Part shown: in pieces, positions 1 to 7,883 of the stretch
Position numbering within the stretch: the stretch's first letter is position 1
Layout of the letters: each line of letters starts with the position of its first letter
Assembly (NCBI GenBank): GCA_009783805.1
Contig: WRCU01000033.1
Span: 1 to 9,993 of the forward strand
Reading direction: 5' to 3'
Length of the DNA: 9,993 bases
Source of the DNA: Oscillospiraceae bacterium
Lineage (GTDB): Bacteria; Bacillota; Clostridia; WRCU01
Position numbers and translations under genes: made by a program
Notes under the pieces: generated by a model
Database searches by the model: none
What the model was told of the DNA's origin: nothing
What the model saw: only the letters and a program-made list of their open reading frames with translations

Positions 1-3000
1 CAATCCAGCCTTTCGCCCAAGGCGGCGCACGCCTCACCGATCTCGGCCTCAGGGATCGCCGCCGGCTCGGGTTCGGGCGCCCCATCCGGGTCCGGTTCGG
101 GCGCGGCGCCGAATGCGGCGGACGGGTTAGGCGCGGATTCAAGGCGGGATAGGCCATCGGGGCCGTTGGGCCTTCCAATGGCGTCATCGGCCGCCGCATC
201 CGGACCGCCGCCTACCGCGCCGAACGCGCCCCCGGCGCCGAACGGGTCGAAGGAGCCGCCCATCACCCGATCGGAGTCCACCCCCAGCACGAACGGACGC
301 AGGACGTATGAGGCCCGCCCATCCGGCCCCGATCCCACCGATGAAACCAGGCAAGGCATCACATAGTCCAGGAAGCATCGGGACCCTATCATCGCGGCAT
401 CGGAGATGCGCCTCGAGACGCCGCCCCACTCGCTGACCTTGCCGGAGAGGCCCTTCACGGACCCGACCAACGTAAGCCTGCTTTGGGCCCTGGTCATGGC
501 GACGTACAGGATGCGCATCTCCTCGGACCGTATGCCCACCCGTTTGCGCTCCTTGATGGCGTCCCTGACCATGTTTCCGCTCTTGAGCATGTTGGCCATG
601 TCGAAGGTCTCCAGGCCGATCCCCATCTCGCCATGGACCAAGGCGGCCCTTTTCAAGTCACCTTCATTAAAGGAGCATCCGCAATGCGCGATGATGACGT
701 ACGGGAACTCGAGCCCCTTGCTCTTGTGGACGCTCATTATCCTTACCGCCCCATCGGGACCCCCATCCATGAGCCCGTCGCCGATGCCCTTGCCGGAGGC
801 CTTGAGCCTGTCCAAGTGACGGATGAAGCCCGAGAGCCCCCCGCCGTAGCCTTCCTCATAGTCCTTCGCCTTCTCGAACAGGAGGTTCAGGTTCGACCTT
901 GCCTTGCCCCTGCCCGCCTCGGCGGCCGCATGGGCGTTCAGGCCCGCGTCCTCCAGCAGGAACCAGACGTATGCGCCCAGGCCCATGGCCCCGCGCCTTT
1001 TCCGCCAGCCGTCGAACCTTTCGGTGAAGGAAAGGAGCTTAAGGGCCATAGGGTCCCCCATGCCCTGGGACGGCATGCGCGCCCAACCGGCGGCGACCCT
1101 CCTTACCGCCTCGTGGAAGCTTTCGTCAGGCCTGCGCCCCGATGCCAGCACGGAAAGGTCGTCGTCGTTGAAGGCGCCGATGGGGGAGCGCATCAACGAG
1201 GCATATGGGATGTCCTGCAAGGGGTTGTCCAAGGACCTGAGGAGCGACATGGCCGCCGAGACCTCCGGCGAGCCGAAGAAGTCGGAGCCCCTCTCCTGCG
1301 ACGCGGGTATGCCGTGGCGCCCAAAGACCGCCCTATAGACCTCCGCCCTGGCCTTGACCGAACGCATGATGACGCATATGTCCCCATGCCTTACCGGCCT
1401 AGGCGACCCGTCCTTCCCGTCCGTGACCGTCACCTTGCCGTCTATCGCGCTGACGATCAGCCTCGCGACCGCCGTCGCCTCGACCTCGATCTGCTCCGGA
1501 GGCTCAGCCTCGTCCGGAGGCTGCCCGTCGTCCGGGTCATGTTCGCCCGCATCGCCCGACTCGGGCGCCCAGCCCGTCCCACTAGGGTCGCCTGAGTCGC
1601 CTGGTCCGCCTGAGTCGCTTGGTCCGCCTGAGTCGCCTAAGGGGCCTGGGTCGCCTAAGGGGCCTGGGTCGCCGATGCTGCCTATACCGCCCGTATCGCC
1701 TAAGGCTCCCGTTTCGCCCCCGTATCCTTGGCCCCCCGGTCCGCCCGGCTCGGCCGAGGCGCCCGACGCGCCCCCCCGCATGCCCCTTCCGGCGCGGGAG
1801 GCGGCCCCGACGCCCTCGACGATGACGACGCTCACCGGCCAACCGAACCGATCCTCGCCCGCCTCCCGCGCCGCGCCGGACCCGGCCCCGTCGGGCGCGG
1901 CGTCCGGCGTGGCCGGACGCATCCGGTCCGTGCCGTCGTAGTCCACGTCGCCGACGCCCCTGGTCATGATCCTCGAGAAGACGTCGTTCACGAAGCCGAT
2001 GATCGCCGGCGAGCTCCTGTAGTTCGCATTCATGCGGATGACCTCGCCTTCCGCCTCGCCGCCGAGGATCGCGTCGGCCTTGGCCGCGAAGATCATCGGC
2101 TCCGCCTGCCTGAACCCGTATATGCTCTGCTTGACGTCGCCCACCATGAAGACCGGGCAGACGATGGGGGGGGCCGCCCCCGGTCCCGCCGCATGGAGGC
2201 CCCGGCCCACGGCCATTATTATGGCCTCCTGTATGGGGTTGCAATCCTGGTACTCGTCGACGAAGACGGACTTGAACCTCGAGCCGTATGACCCCGCGAC
2301 GGAAGGGTGCGACGAGAGGATCCCGATGCAGCCGTGCTCCTGGTCGCCGTAGTCCATCACGTTCCGCTCCCGCTTCATCCGGTCGTAGACGCCGACCCAT
2401 AGCCGGGTGAGGCCCACCGCGAGCTTGGTGAACCCCGACGCGCGGCGCGCCTCGTCCAAGGCCCTGCCCGGGTCGCCGACGAACGGGCTCGACAGGATCG
2501 CCTTTACGCGGTCCTTTACCTTGTTCCGCCTTCTTTGGAACAGGGCCCTCTCGCGTTCCCTTACGCCCTTGGGCATCCTGGGCAGGGTACGGAACGTCGG
2601 GCCCCCATCCCGTACTTGGCTCGCGATCCCGCCGTCGGCCGATGGCCGCCGTTTCATGGACCCCGCGGCCTCCGTCACCTTGGCGGCGTCCTCCTCCACG
2701 GCCGACCGGTATCCGCCCATCTCGGGCATCCCCGAGAAGTCTTCGGCGATCGCCGTCAGCATGCGCGCCGCATCCTCCAGGTCACCGGCGGCCCTGTCCA
2801 TTAGGTACGACCGCCATATCGCAACGTCATCCGTACCGTCGGCGACGTCATCCGTGCCGACGGCGACGCCTTCCGAACCGACGGCGGCACCCGCCGCACC
2901 GTAGGGGGCGCCCTCCGGCTCTGCCCGGCCCTGGCCAACCCCGGGAGGGCCGGACATGCTCAGGCAGCCTTCCAGCCAGCCGTCGGGGTCGGGCTGCGTG

Positions 3001-3620
3001 GACGCGACTTTAAGAATGTCGTCGACGAGGCCGTACAGCATTGATCCGTACCTGGCGCCCCCATATGCCTTCACGAAGTCGGTGAAAGCCGCCCCGCCCA
3101 TCGCACCCACGTTCGCGAAGGCCCATTCCATGGCCTCGTCGAACGCCTCCGCCTTGATGGCGTCGGACTCCGCCTCATCGCATACCCTGAAGCCCGGGTC
3201 GCGGTCCGTCAGGTGGGGGTTCCCGCGGATGACGCTCAGGCAGAAGGAGTGGATCGTCATTATGGACGACCGCTCGAGCAGGATGGCCTGCCTTTCGGCC
3301 CTGCGCCTAGCCTGGGCGTACCCGCCGGACCCGGCGTAGGCCGATCCCTCGGGCGAGCGGACGATCCCCAGCAGCTTCCCGCGTATCCGCTCCCTCATCT
3401 CCGCCGCGGCGTTGTTGGTGAAGGTGATTATGAGCAGCTCGTCGATGTCGCAGGCCCCGCCCATGGCCATGCAAACGGCGCGCTCAACCAGGACGGAGGT
3501 CTTGCCCGAGCCCGCCGCGGCGGAGACGACTATCTGCGGGGAGGCGGCATGGATGGCCTCCCTTTGCTCCGGCGACCAGCTGACCGCCTTGGGCGTCCGG
3601 TCATTCGTCAGATTCGCCAC
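1..3620 (-). CDS. addA: AddA, helicase/nuclease subunit of AddAB (3' end outside window)
   Basis: UvrD-like superfamily 1 helicase subunit of AddAB, the cytoplasmic complex that unwinds and resects double-strand breaks for RecA loading. The frame is open for 1206 codons with no stop. Motifs by residue: Q-motif SWSPEQREAI at about 14-23, Walker A AAAGSGKT 34-41, motif Ia FTNNAAAEMRERI 67-79, TIHSF near 119, Walker B DEYQD 455-459, GDVKQSIYGFRQ 494-505, NYRSS 533-537, AddA-type DNPLQDIPY from 798, SVHKSKGLEFP 963-973 and EEMRILYVAMTRA 1033-1045. The window ends at GERLD plus a codon beginning TG, just before the expected W.YP segment, so the C-terminal PD-(D/E)XK nuclease is not seen. Three low-complexity inserts (about 220-266, 604-710, 1124-1190) make the helicase part unusually long. 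The GTG start at 3620 is inferred: it places the Q-motif correctly and overlaps addB by 20 bases, but no well-spaced Shine-Dalgarno supports it. Confidence 0.95.
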   Translation of the reverse strand, partial: MANLTNDRTPKAVSWSPEQREAIHAASPQIVVSAAAGSGKTSVLVERAVCMAMGGACDIDELLIITFTNNAAAEMRERIRGKLLGIVRSPEGSAYAGSGGYAQARRRAERQAILLERSSIMTIHSFCLSVIRGNPHLTDRDPGFRVCDEAESDAIKAEAFDEAMEWAFANVGAMGGAAFTDFVKAYGGARYGSMLYGLVDDILKVASTQPDPDGWLEGCLSMSGPPGVGQGRAEPEGAPYGAAGAAVGSEGVAVGTDDVADGTDDVAIWRSYLMDRAAGDLEDAARMLTAIAEDFSGMPEMGGYRSAVEEDAAKVTEAAGSMKRRPSADGGIASQVRDGGPTFRTLPRMPKGVRERERALFQRRRNKVKDRVKAILSSPFVGDPGRALDEARRASGFTKLAVGLTRLWVGVYDRMKRERNVMDYGDQEHGCIGILSSHPSVAGSYGSRFKSVFVDEYQDCNPIQEAIIMAVGRGLHAAGPGAAPPIVCPVFMVGDVKQSIYGFRQAEPMIFAAKADAILGGEAEGEVIRMNANYRSSPAIIGFVNDVFSRIMTRGVGDVDYDGTDRMRPATPDAAPDGAGSGAAREAGEDRFGWPVSVVIVEGVGAASRAGRGMRGGASGASAEPGGPGGQGYGGETGALGDTGGIGSIGDPGPLGDPGPLGDSGGPSDSGGPGDSGDPSGTGWAPESGDAGEHDPDDGQPPDEAEPPEQIEVEATAVARLIVSAIDGKVTVTDGKDGSPRPVRHGDICVIMRSVKARAEVYRAVFGRHGIPASQERGSDFFGSPEVSAAMSLLRSLDNPLQDIPYASLMRSPIGAFNDDDLSVLASGRRPDESFHEAVRRVAAGWARMPSQGMGDPMALKLLSFTERFDGWRKRRGAMGLGAYVWFLLEDAGLNAHAAAEAGRGKARSNLNLLFEKAKDYEEGYGGGLSGFIRHLDRLKASGKGIGDGLMDGGPDGAVRIMSVHKSKGLEFPYVIIAHCGCSFNEGDLKRAALVHGEMGIGLETFDMANMLKSGNMVRDAIKERKRVGIRSEEMRILYVAMTRAQSRLTLVGSVKGLSGKVSEWGGVSRRISDAAMIGSRCFLDYVMPCLVSSVGSGPDGRASYVLRPFVLGVDSDRVMGGSFDPFGAGGAFGAVGGGPDAAADDAIGRPNGPDGLSRLESAPNPSAAFGAAPEPDPDGAPEPEPAAIPEAEIGEACAALGERLD
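1584..1745 (-). other. Collagen-like Gly-X-Y segment inside AddA
   Basis: In the addA frame this codes residues 626-679, 18 consecutive triplets of which 17 begin with Gly. Examples are GET, GAL, GDT, GDP, GPL and GDS; one triplet is interrupted to SDS (codon 1617-1619). It sits in a wider insert (residues 604-710) between the strand VSVVIVEG and the helix IEVEATAVARLIVSAI, that is, between helicase motif NYRS and the DICVIMRS segment. AddA proteins normally have only a short loop there. The frame is continuous on both sides, so this is an in-frame insertion and not a separate gene. It is probably a flexible or extended surface linker. A collagen triple helix would need trimerisation, which nothing else in the sequence suggests. 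Confidence 0.88.
1594..1683. repeat. 18-bp tandem repeat in addA, five units
   Basis: Five successive 18-base units start at 1594, 1612, 1630, 1648 and 1666. Units 1 and 2 differ by one base and units 3 and 4 differ by one base; unit 5 is more diverged. A degenerate sixth unit follows at 1684-1701. Each unit adds six residues (two Gly-X-Y triplets), so copy-number change keeps the addA frame. It is minisatellite-like and a plausible site of length variation between strains. Confidence 0.88.
2826..2888. repeat. 21-bp tandem repeat in addA, three units
   Basis: Units at 2826-2846, 2847-2867 and 2868-2888. The first two differ at two positions and the third is more diverged. In the addA frame they code the seven-residue repeat AAVGSEG / VAVGTDD / VADGTDD, about residues 245-265. 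This lies inside a Gly/Ala/Asp-rich insert (about 220-266) between the TIHSF motif and Walker B, in the region expected to form helicase subdomain 1B. The unit is a multiple of three, so gain or loss is frame-neutral. Confidence 0.8.
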
Positions 3621-6600
3621 CCCCCGCGCCCAAATGGGCGTTGATGCGGTCCCAGGCCTCCGCCCGTCCCATCCGCCTCACGTCGCGGTACGCGCCGTCG
3701 CCGTCTGGGGGCGGGACGAAGCCGCACAAGGTCGGGTACGGGCAGTTGCCGCATGCGGTCCGGCCCTTGTCGCGCATGGGCGTGGCGCCGAACTCGCCGC
3801 CGTATATGCCGAGGGCCGCCTTGGAGACGGCGGACGCGGCGTATGAGCACAGATTGAGCAGGTGGCCGCGGGGGACGGCGTCGCCCATGGGCGCGGCCCC
3901 ATCCTTCCTGACATATGCGGGGAGGCTCATCCTTTGCCCCACCGCGTCCTGGTCCATCGCCAGGATGATCTCCGGCTCGTCGCAGTCCAGGCCGGACATG
4001 CGGGTCTCCGCCCGCCTTCGCTCCGCGGCCTTGCCCTCCAGCCTAAAACCGGCGCCATCGTCGGCCCCCATCCGCGGCATCGAGTCCCCGCAGTCCGTCA
4101 CCGGGTCATGGGCCTTGAAATATAGGACCGCCGCCGGCAAGGCCCCGGGGTTGTTGGTCAGGGCCGCGAGGAGGTATATGGGAAGCTGCAGGCGCATACC
4201 CGCGCATGCCTCGCTGAGGTCGAAGCCGGCGGCCCCGGACTTGTAGTCGATCACCCTGATGTACGTCGAGCCGTCGTCGCCGGCCATCCTGTCTATCCTG
4301 TCTATCCTCCCGCTCAATGAGACGGTCCTGCCGCCGGCCTTTATGACCAGGGGCGGGTAGTCGCCCCCCTCGCCGTACGTCACCTCGCTGTCGGTCTGCC
4401 TGAAGCGGCCCCGCCTCATTTGGCCGCATATCGCGTCCACCGAGCGTAGGGCGGCCTCGCGGATGCGCTCCGTAACCCACAGCCCCGTGGCCGTCGACGC
4501 GATCGCCTTTCCGCCGCGCGAAGCCAGCAGGCCGTCTGCGACCTCCCTTAGGACGCCGTCAGCGTAACCGGGTCCGACGGCATCCCAATCCAACCCGTCG
4601 GCGCGCATCGCCTTGACGAAGCCGTCGATCAAGTCGTGCAGGATTATGCCCAGCTCGGGCAGGGTGACGGAGTAGACGTCCCTCTCCTTCAGGCGCAGCC
4701 CTTTGGAAGCGAAAAAACGGTAGGGGCACGAGGCGTAGTCCTCCACCGAGGACACGCTCGCACTGAGGACGTCGCCGAACAGCCGCCTGGCGTTCCTGGG
4801 GGATATGCCGGCCTTGCCGGCCGTGTACCCGAGCGGGGCCCCGAAGGCCGCGACGGCCCCCAACCTGCCCGACAGCCTCGCGTCCGCCATGGAACGCCTA
4901 TACAGCGCCTCATGCAGCGCCCTTACCCGGATCGGCGCGCCGGGGCCGCGCGCCATTTCGGATCGCAGCCTGGCGTAGGCATCGGCCGCGGTGGGGGGGG
5001 TGGAAACGTAGTACTCGCCGTCCAGCATGGCCCCATACGTCCCGGTCCCCGCATCGCGTCCCGGCCTCGGCGGGGGGCACGGGCCGAACGCCCCGCGGAT
5101 GGCGGCCACGATGTGGGAGGGCGCCTTTGGGGAGCCGTCGGTGCCTAGGGTATGGTAGCTAAGGACCAAACGTTCCTTAGGCAGGCATAGGGTCGCGTAC
5201 GCCAAGAAACGCTCCTCGAAAGCCTTCGCCCTGGAGTCGCCTTCGAGCGCGACGCCCGCCTCGGCCAGGCGGCGCCTGTCGGCGTCGGCCAGCAGCCCGC
5301 CTTCCTTGTGGACGGCCGGGAAGACGCCTTCGTTCACGCCTAGGACGAACAGCGCCTTCAGGTCGGTGACCCTGGTCCGCCTTATCTCGCCGACTGAAAC
5401 CATGTGCGTGGAGGCGGGTATGACCCCGGCGGTCATGGCGCCGAAGGCCATGCGCAGCATGTCGCGGTAGAAGCCCGCGCCCTCGGCCACGCGCCCTTCG
5501 AACAGCTCGACCAGCCTATCCATGAAGCCGATGGCGCAGCCGTAGACCTGCGCGCCCTCGAGCGCCGACTCCGCGTCCTCCGGCCTGTCGTCCCCAAGGG
5601 TCGGTGCGACCGCCTCGGGCAACCCTATCTCGGTGACGAAGCCATACAGCGCGGAGCAGAAGGCCTTTGGGGTCTGCCTTCCCCTGACCTTCGAGCGGAG
5701 CCTCATCAATGGCCTCACCACCTTGAGGCGGGCCTCCGACAGCCTGCGCGCCCTGGCTGGGCTTAGGCCCGCGCGGTCGGCGGCGGCGCCTTCGCGGCCT
5801 TGGCCCAAGCCCGCGCCCTCCTCCGCGCCGGCCGGCTCCGGGCAGGCGTCGTCACCGTCCGGGTCCATGACGTCGGTGCGGACGGGGCTGACCCCCAGGC
5901 TGCGCGACCATATCCGGGAGGACGTCCAGCCCCTGCCGTTTATCCCATGCGCCAGCGCGTGGTTCTCCAGGAGGTCGGCGTCATCCTGCGATATGCCGGA
6001 ATAGCCGGCCTTCACGTAGTCCAAAACGGCGTTCGCCGCGAACCCGCCTACGGCGACGTCCACGGCCGACGATATCGCCATGGCAATCGGGTGGCCGGCC
6101 ACCGGGCGCCTCGCGTCCATGAACGCGGGTATGCCGTACTTCCCGAAGACCGCCGGGATTATGTGCCGGTACATGGAGAGGTCCCTGCACACCACCGCCA
6201 TGTCGCCGTAGGAAAGTCCGCCCCGCATCGCCATGGCCGACGCCGCCTTGGCGACTTGGGCCACTTCGTCGTAGGCGTCCCCGCACTCCATGACCGCCAC
6301 CGCGTCGTTCGCGCCCCCGTAAGGTTCGGCGGGATACGCGAAGGCGTAGGCCTCCAGGTGGGCCAACGCCGACGAGGACCTGAACCTGTGCGGAACCCCG
6401 CCATCCTCCGGCAATGCGATCACGGCGGCTTCCCCGCCGCCTTGCCTGGCCATGGCCCGCAGCGCGCCGAACGTGGCGGCCGTCGCGCGGAACAGGCCGT
6501 ACTCGTCCTCGGAGGCGGCCCCCCCCTCGTCCAGGCACAGGGTAACGGTGACGGAATGGGCGTATGAAAGGGCCTTACCGATAAACTCCAGCTCCCGGCC

Positions 6601-7233
6601 CGTGAATGAGGCGAAGCCGTCCACCCATATGCGGGCGCCGACTATATGGTCGTACTCGTGCATAAGCGAGCATAGGGCAGTCAGCGCGTCGTCGCCGTCG
6701 CGCAGGCCGCGCTCGGCCAGGAACGATTCGTAGCCCGCCATGACCAAGGCGAGGTCGGCCAGCTTGCCCGCTGAGGCGTCTCCTTCCCTGCCCTCGGCAT
6801 CCATCCGCCCGATGGCTAGGCTGAGCCTTTCGGAGTCGGCTCCGCCCCTCTTTAGCTCCCCTATGGCGTCGGACAGCGACGATACCATCCCGGGGCCTGC
6901 CTGCCGGTTGCCCAATACCTTCAGCCGCCCCGCGCACCCCGTCATTACGTGCGTCAGGGCCATCGCCTTCCCGGCGCCGTCCATGGGCGATACGCGGGTC
7001 CCACCGAGCGAGGCGGCGGCCCTCTCGGCCAACCCGCTGAAGCTGACGACCTCGGCCTGCATGATGCCGCCCATGCCGACGTGCTTGATGAGCCTGCGCT
7101 CCGCCTCCAGCGTGTACTGCTCCGGGACGAGTAAAATCAAGGGCAGGTCATCGCGGCCGCAAAGGGATGCGACCTCCTCGTGGCAGAAATGGCTCTTGCC
7201 GCTGCCCGCTCGGCCCAGGACCAGCCTCAGCAT
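3601..7233 (-). CDS. addB: AddB, ATP-dependent deoxyribonuclease subunit B
   Basis: Second subunit of AddAB, a catalytically degenerate helicase fold fused to a nuclease; in studied homologues it handles the 5' strand and recognises Chi. It is 1210 residues, slightly above the usual length of about 1160-1170. Visible features: N-terminal Walker A-like GRAGSGKS (7-14) and VPEQYTLEAERRL, typical of AddB; and a RecB-family nuclease core with GRIDRID (975-981), D996 and K998 in IDYKSG, and Q1016 in LQLPIYL. The four cysteines of the AddB iron-sulfur cluster are present: C836 in SCPYRFF, then C1161, C1164 and C1170 in a C-x2-C-x5-C array. This points to AddB rather than cluster-less RexB. An acidic Gly/Ala-rich insert lies near residues 455-495. 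The ATG at 7233 is preceded by GGGGGT and overlaps the ATPase stop (ATGCTGA). The frame is open further upstream, but the residues before this ATG are not AddB-like. Confidence 0.96.
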   Translation of the reverse strand: MLRLVLGRAGSGKSHFCHEEVASLCGRDDLPLILLVPEQYTLEAERRLIKHVGMGGIMQAEVVSFSGLAERAAASLGGTRVSPMDGAGKAMALTHVMTGCAGRLKVLGNRQAGPGMVSSLSDAIGELKRGGADSERLSLAIGRMDAEGREGDASAGKLADLALVMAGYESFLAERGLRDGDDALTALCSLMHEYDHIVGARIWVDGFASFTGRELEFIGKALSYAHSVTVTLCLDEGGAASEDEYGLFRATAATFGALRAMARQGGGEAAVIALPEDGGVPHRFRSSSALAHLEAYAFAYPAEPYGGANDAVAVMECGDAYDEVAQVAKAASAMAMRGGLSYGDMAVVCRDLSMYRHIIPAVFGKYGIPAFMDARRPVAGHPIAMAISSAVDVAVGGFAANAVLDYVKAGYSGISQDDADLLENHALAHGINGRGWTSSRIWSRSLGVSPVRTDVMDPDGDDACPEPAGAEEGAGLGQGREGAAADRAGLSPARARRLSEARLKVVRPLMRLRSKVRGRQTPKAFCSALYGFVTEIGLPEAVAPTLGDDRPEDAESALEGAQVYGCAIGFMDRLVELFEGRVAEGAGFYRDMLRMAFGAMTAGVIPASTHMVSVGEIRRTRVTDLKALFVLGVNEGVFPAVHKEGGLLADADRRRLAEAGVALEGDSRAKAFEERFLAYATLCLPKERLVLSYHTLGTDGSPKAPSHIVAAIRGAFGPCPPPRPGRDAGTGTYGAMLDGEYYVSTPPTAADAYARLRSEMARGPGAPIRVRALHEALYRRSMADARLSGRLGAVAAFGAPLGYTAGKAGISPRNARRLFGDVLSASVSSVEDYASCPYRFFASKGLRLKERDVYSVTLPELGIILHDLIDGFVKAMRADGLDWDAVGPGYADGVLREVADGLLASRGGKAIASTATGLWVTERIREAALRSVDAICGQMRRGRFRQTDSEVTYGEGGDYPPLVIKAGGRTVSLSGRIDRIDRMAGDDGSTYIRVIDYKSGAAGFDLSEACAGMRLQLPIYLLAALTNNPGALPAAVLYFKAHDPVTDCGDSMPRMGADDGAGFRLEGKAAERRRAETRMSGLDCDEPEIILAMDQDAVGQRMSLPAYVRKDGAAPMGDAVPRGHLLNLCSYAASAVSKAALGIYGGEFGATPMRDKGRTACGNCPYPTLCGFVPPPDGDGAYRDVRRMGRAEAWDRINAHLGAGGGESDE

Positions 7234-7883
7234 TGTTTGGACCCCCACGGCCGGCCGCTGCCGGCCCGCCTCACATTCCCGCAACCTCCCGCGCCGGGCG
7301 GCGGCGACAGGTAGGTGACGGTGCCGCCCATGGCGACGCACTCGGATTCGTCGTGGGTCACGAGGAAGACCGTCCGCCCCGCGGAGCGCGCCCTCACGTA
7401 CCTTAGCGCCATGGCCTTCGTGGCCTCGTCCAACCCCTTGAAGGGCTCGTCTAGGAAGAGCGCGTCGTACTCCGCCTCCAGGGCCCTGACTATGGCCACC
7501 CGCCGCCTTTGCCCGCCGCTCATGCTCCGAACGGGCTGGGAGCACGAATCGGGGCCGATGCCTACCGCGGCCAGCGACTCCATGACGGCCCCGGCGCCCG
7601 GCGGCCTGCGGCACGCGGCGGAGACGTTCGCGGCCGCGCTTAGGCCTTCCAGGAGCCTGTCCTCCTGGAATACGGCGCTCTTTTTTAGGCCGCCGAACCC
7701 GACCACCTCGCCGCGGTCGGGAAGCTCCAGGCCCATCATGATCCGTAGGAGCGTCGTCTTGCCCACGCCCGACGGGCCCATCAGGCAATGGGCCTCCCCG
7801 GCGCCGTACGCCCCCGTAAAGCCGCTAAGCACCGCGTTCCCCCCGTATGACTTGCATACGCCGCATAGCCCCAGGCCCGTCAT
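7227..7883 (-). CDS. ABC importer ATP-binding protein, SsuB/TauB-like
   Basis: 218-residue cytoplasmic ATPase that should power the permease encoded just upstream. It has the full nucleotide-binding set: Walker A GPSGVGKTT (36-44), Q-loop Gln 73 in VFQED, signature MSGGQRRR (121-128, Met in place of the usual Leu), Walker B ALFLDEP (141-147), D-loop GLDE and H-loop His 177 in LVTHDESE. The short FQED-type Q-loop and compact size fit the nitrate/sulfonate/taurine importer ATPases (COG1116-like). It is somewhat shorter than the usual 240-260 residues, and the C-terminus ends in a Gly/Arg-rich, Cys-containing tail (GGCGNVRRAG, then KQC) with no recognised function. The ATG at 7883 lies in an ATGA overlap with the permease stop, and GGGAAGG a few bases upstream can serve as ribosome binding site. 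The substrate cannot be read from this subunit. Confidence 0.93.
   Translation of the reverse strand: MTGLGLCGVCKSYGGNAVLSGFTGAYGAGEAHCLMGPSGVGKTTLLRIMMGLELPDRGEVVGFGGLKKSAVFQEDRLLEGLSAAANVSAACRRPPGAGAVMESLAAVGIGPDSCSQPVRSMSGGQRRRVAIVRALEAEYDALFLDEPFKGLDEATKAMALRYVRARSAGRTVFLVTHDESECVAMGGTVTYLSPPPGAGGCGNVRRAGSGRPWGSKQC

Noticed and set aside
483..1595. Plus-strand open frame of 370 codons
   Set aside because: It lies wholly antisense to addA, whose frame shows all the helicase motifs; the translation is His/Arg/Pro-rich with no domain pattern, as expected for a shadow frame in GC-rich DNA.
1594..1701. Possible CRISPR-like array
   Set aside because: The units are contiguous 18-base tandem copies with no unique spacers, and they stay in the addA reading frame.
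1354..1941. Pro-rich plus-strand frame over the 18-bp repeat, looking like a PPx repeat protein
   Set aside because: It is the antisense reading of the Gly-X-Y tract (Gly codons become Pro-like codons). There is no ribosome site or continuation as a sensible protein.
1582..2400. Minus-strand open frame of 272 codons
   Set aside because: It is the same strand as addA but another frame; it is Arg/Gly-rich, with no motif, and overlaps DEYQD, GDVKQSIYGFRQ and NYRS in the true frame.
7234..7788. Upstream extension of addB by 185 codons
   Set aside because: The added residues are Arg/Gly-rich and out of frame with the ATPase gene they overlap; the AddB-like sequence starts exactly at the ATG at 7233.
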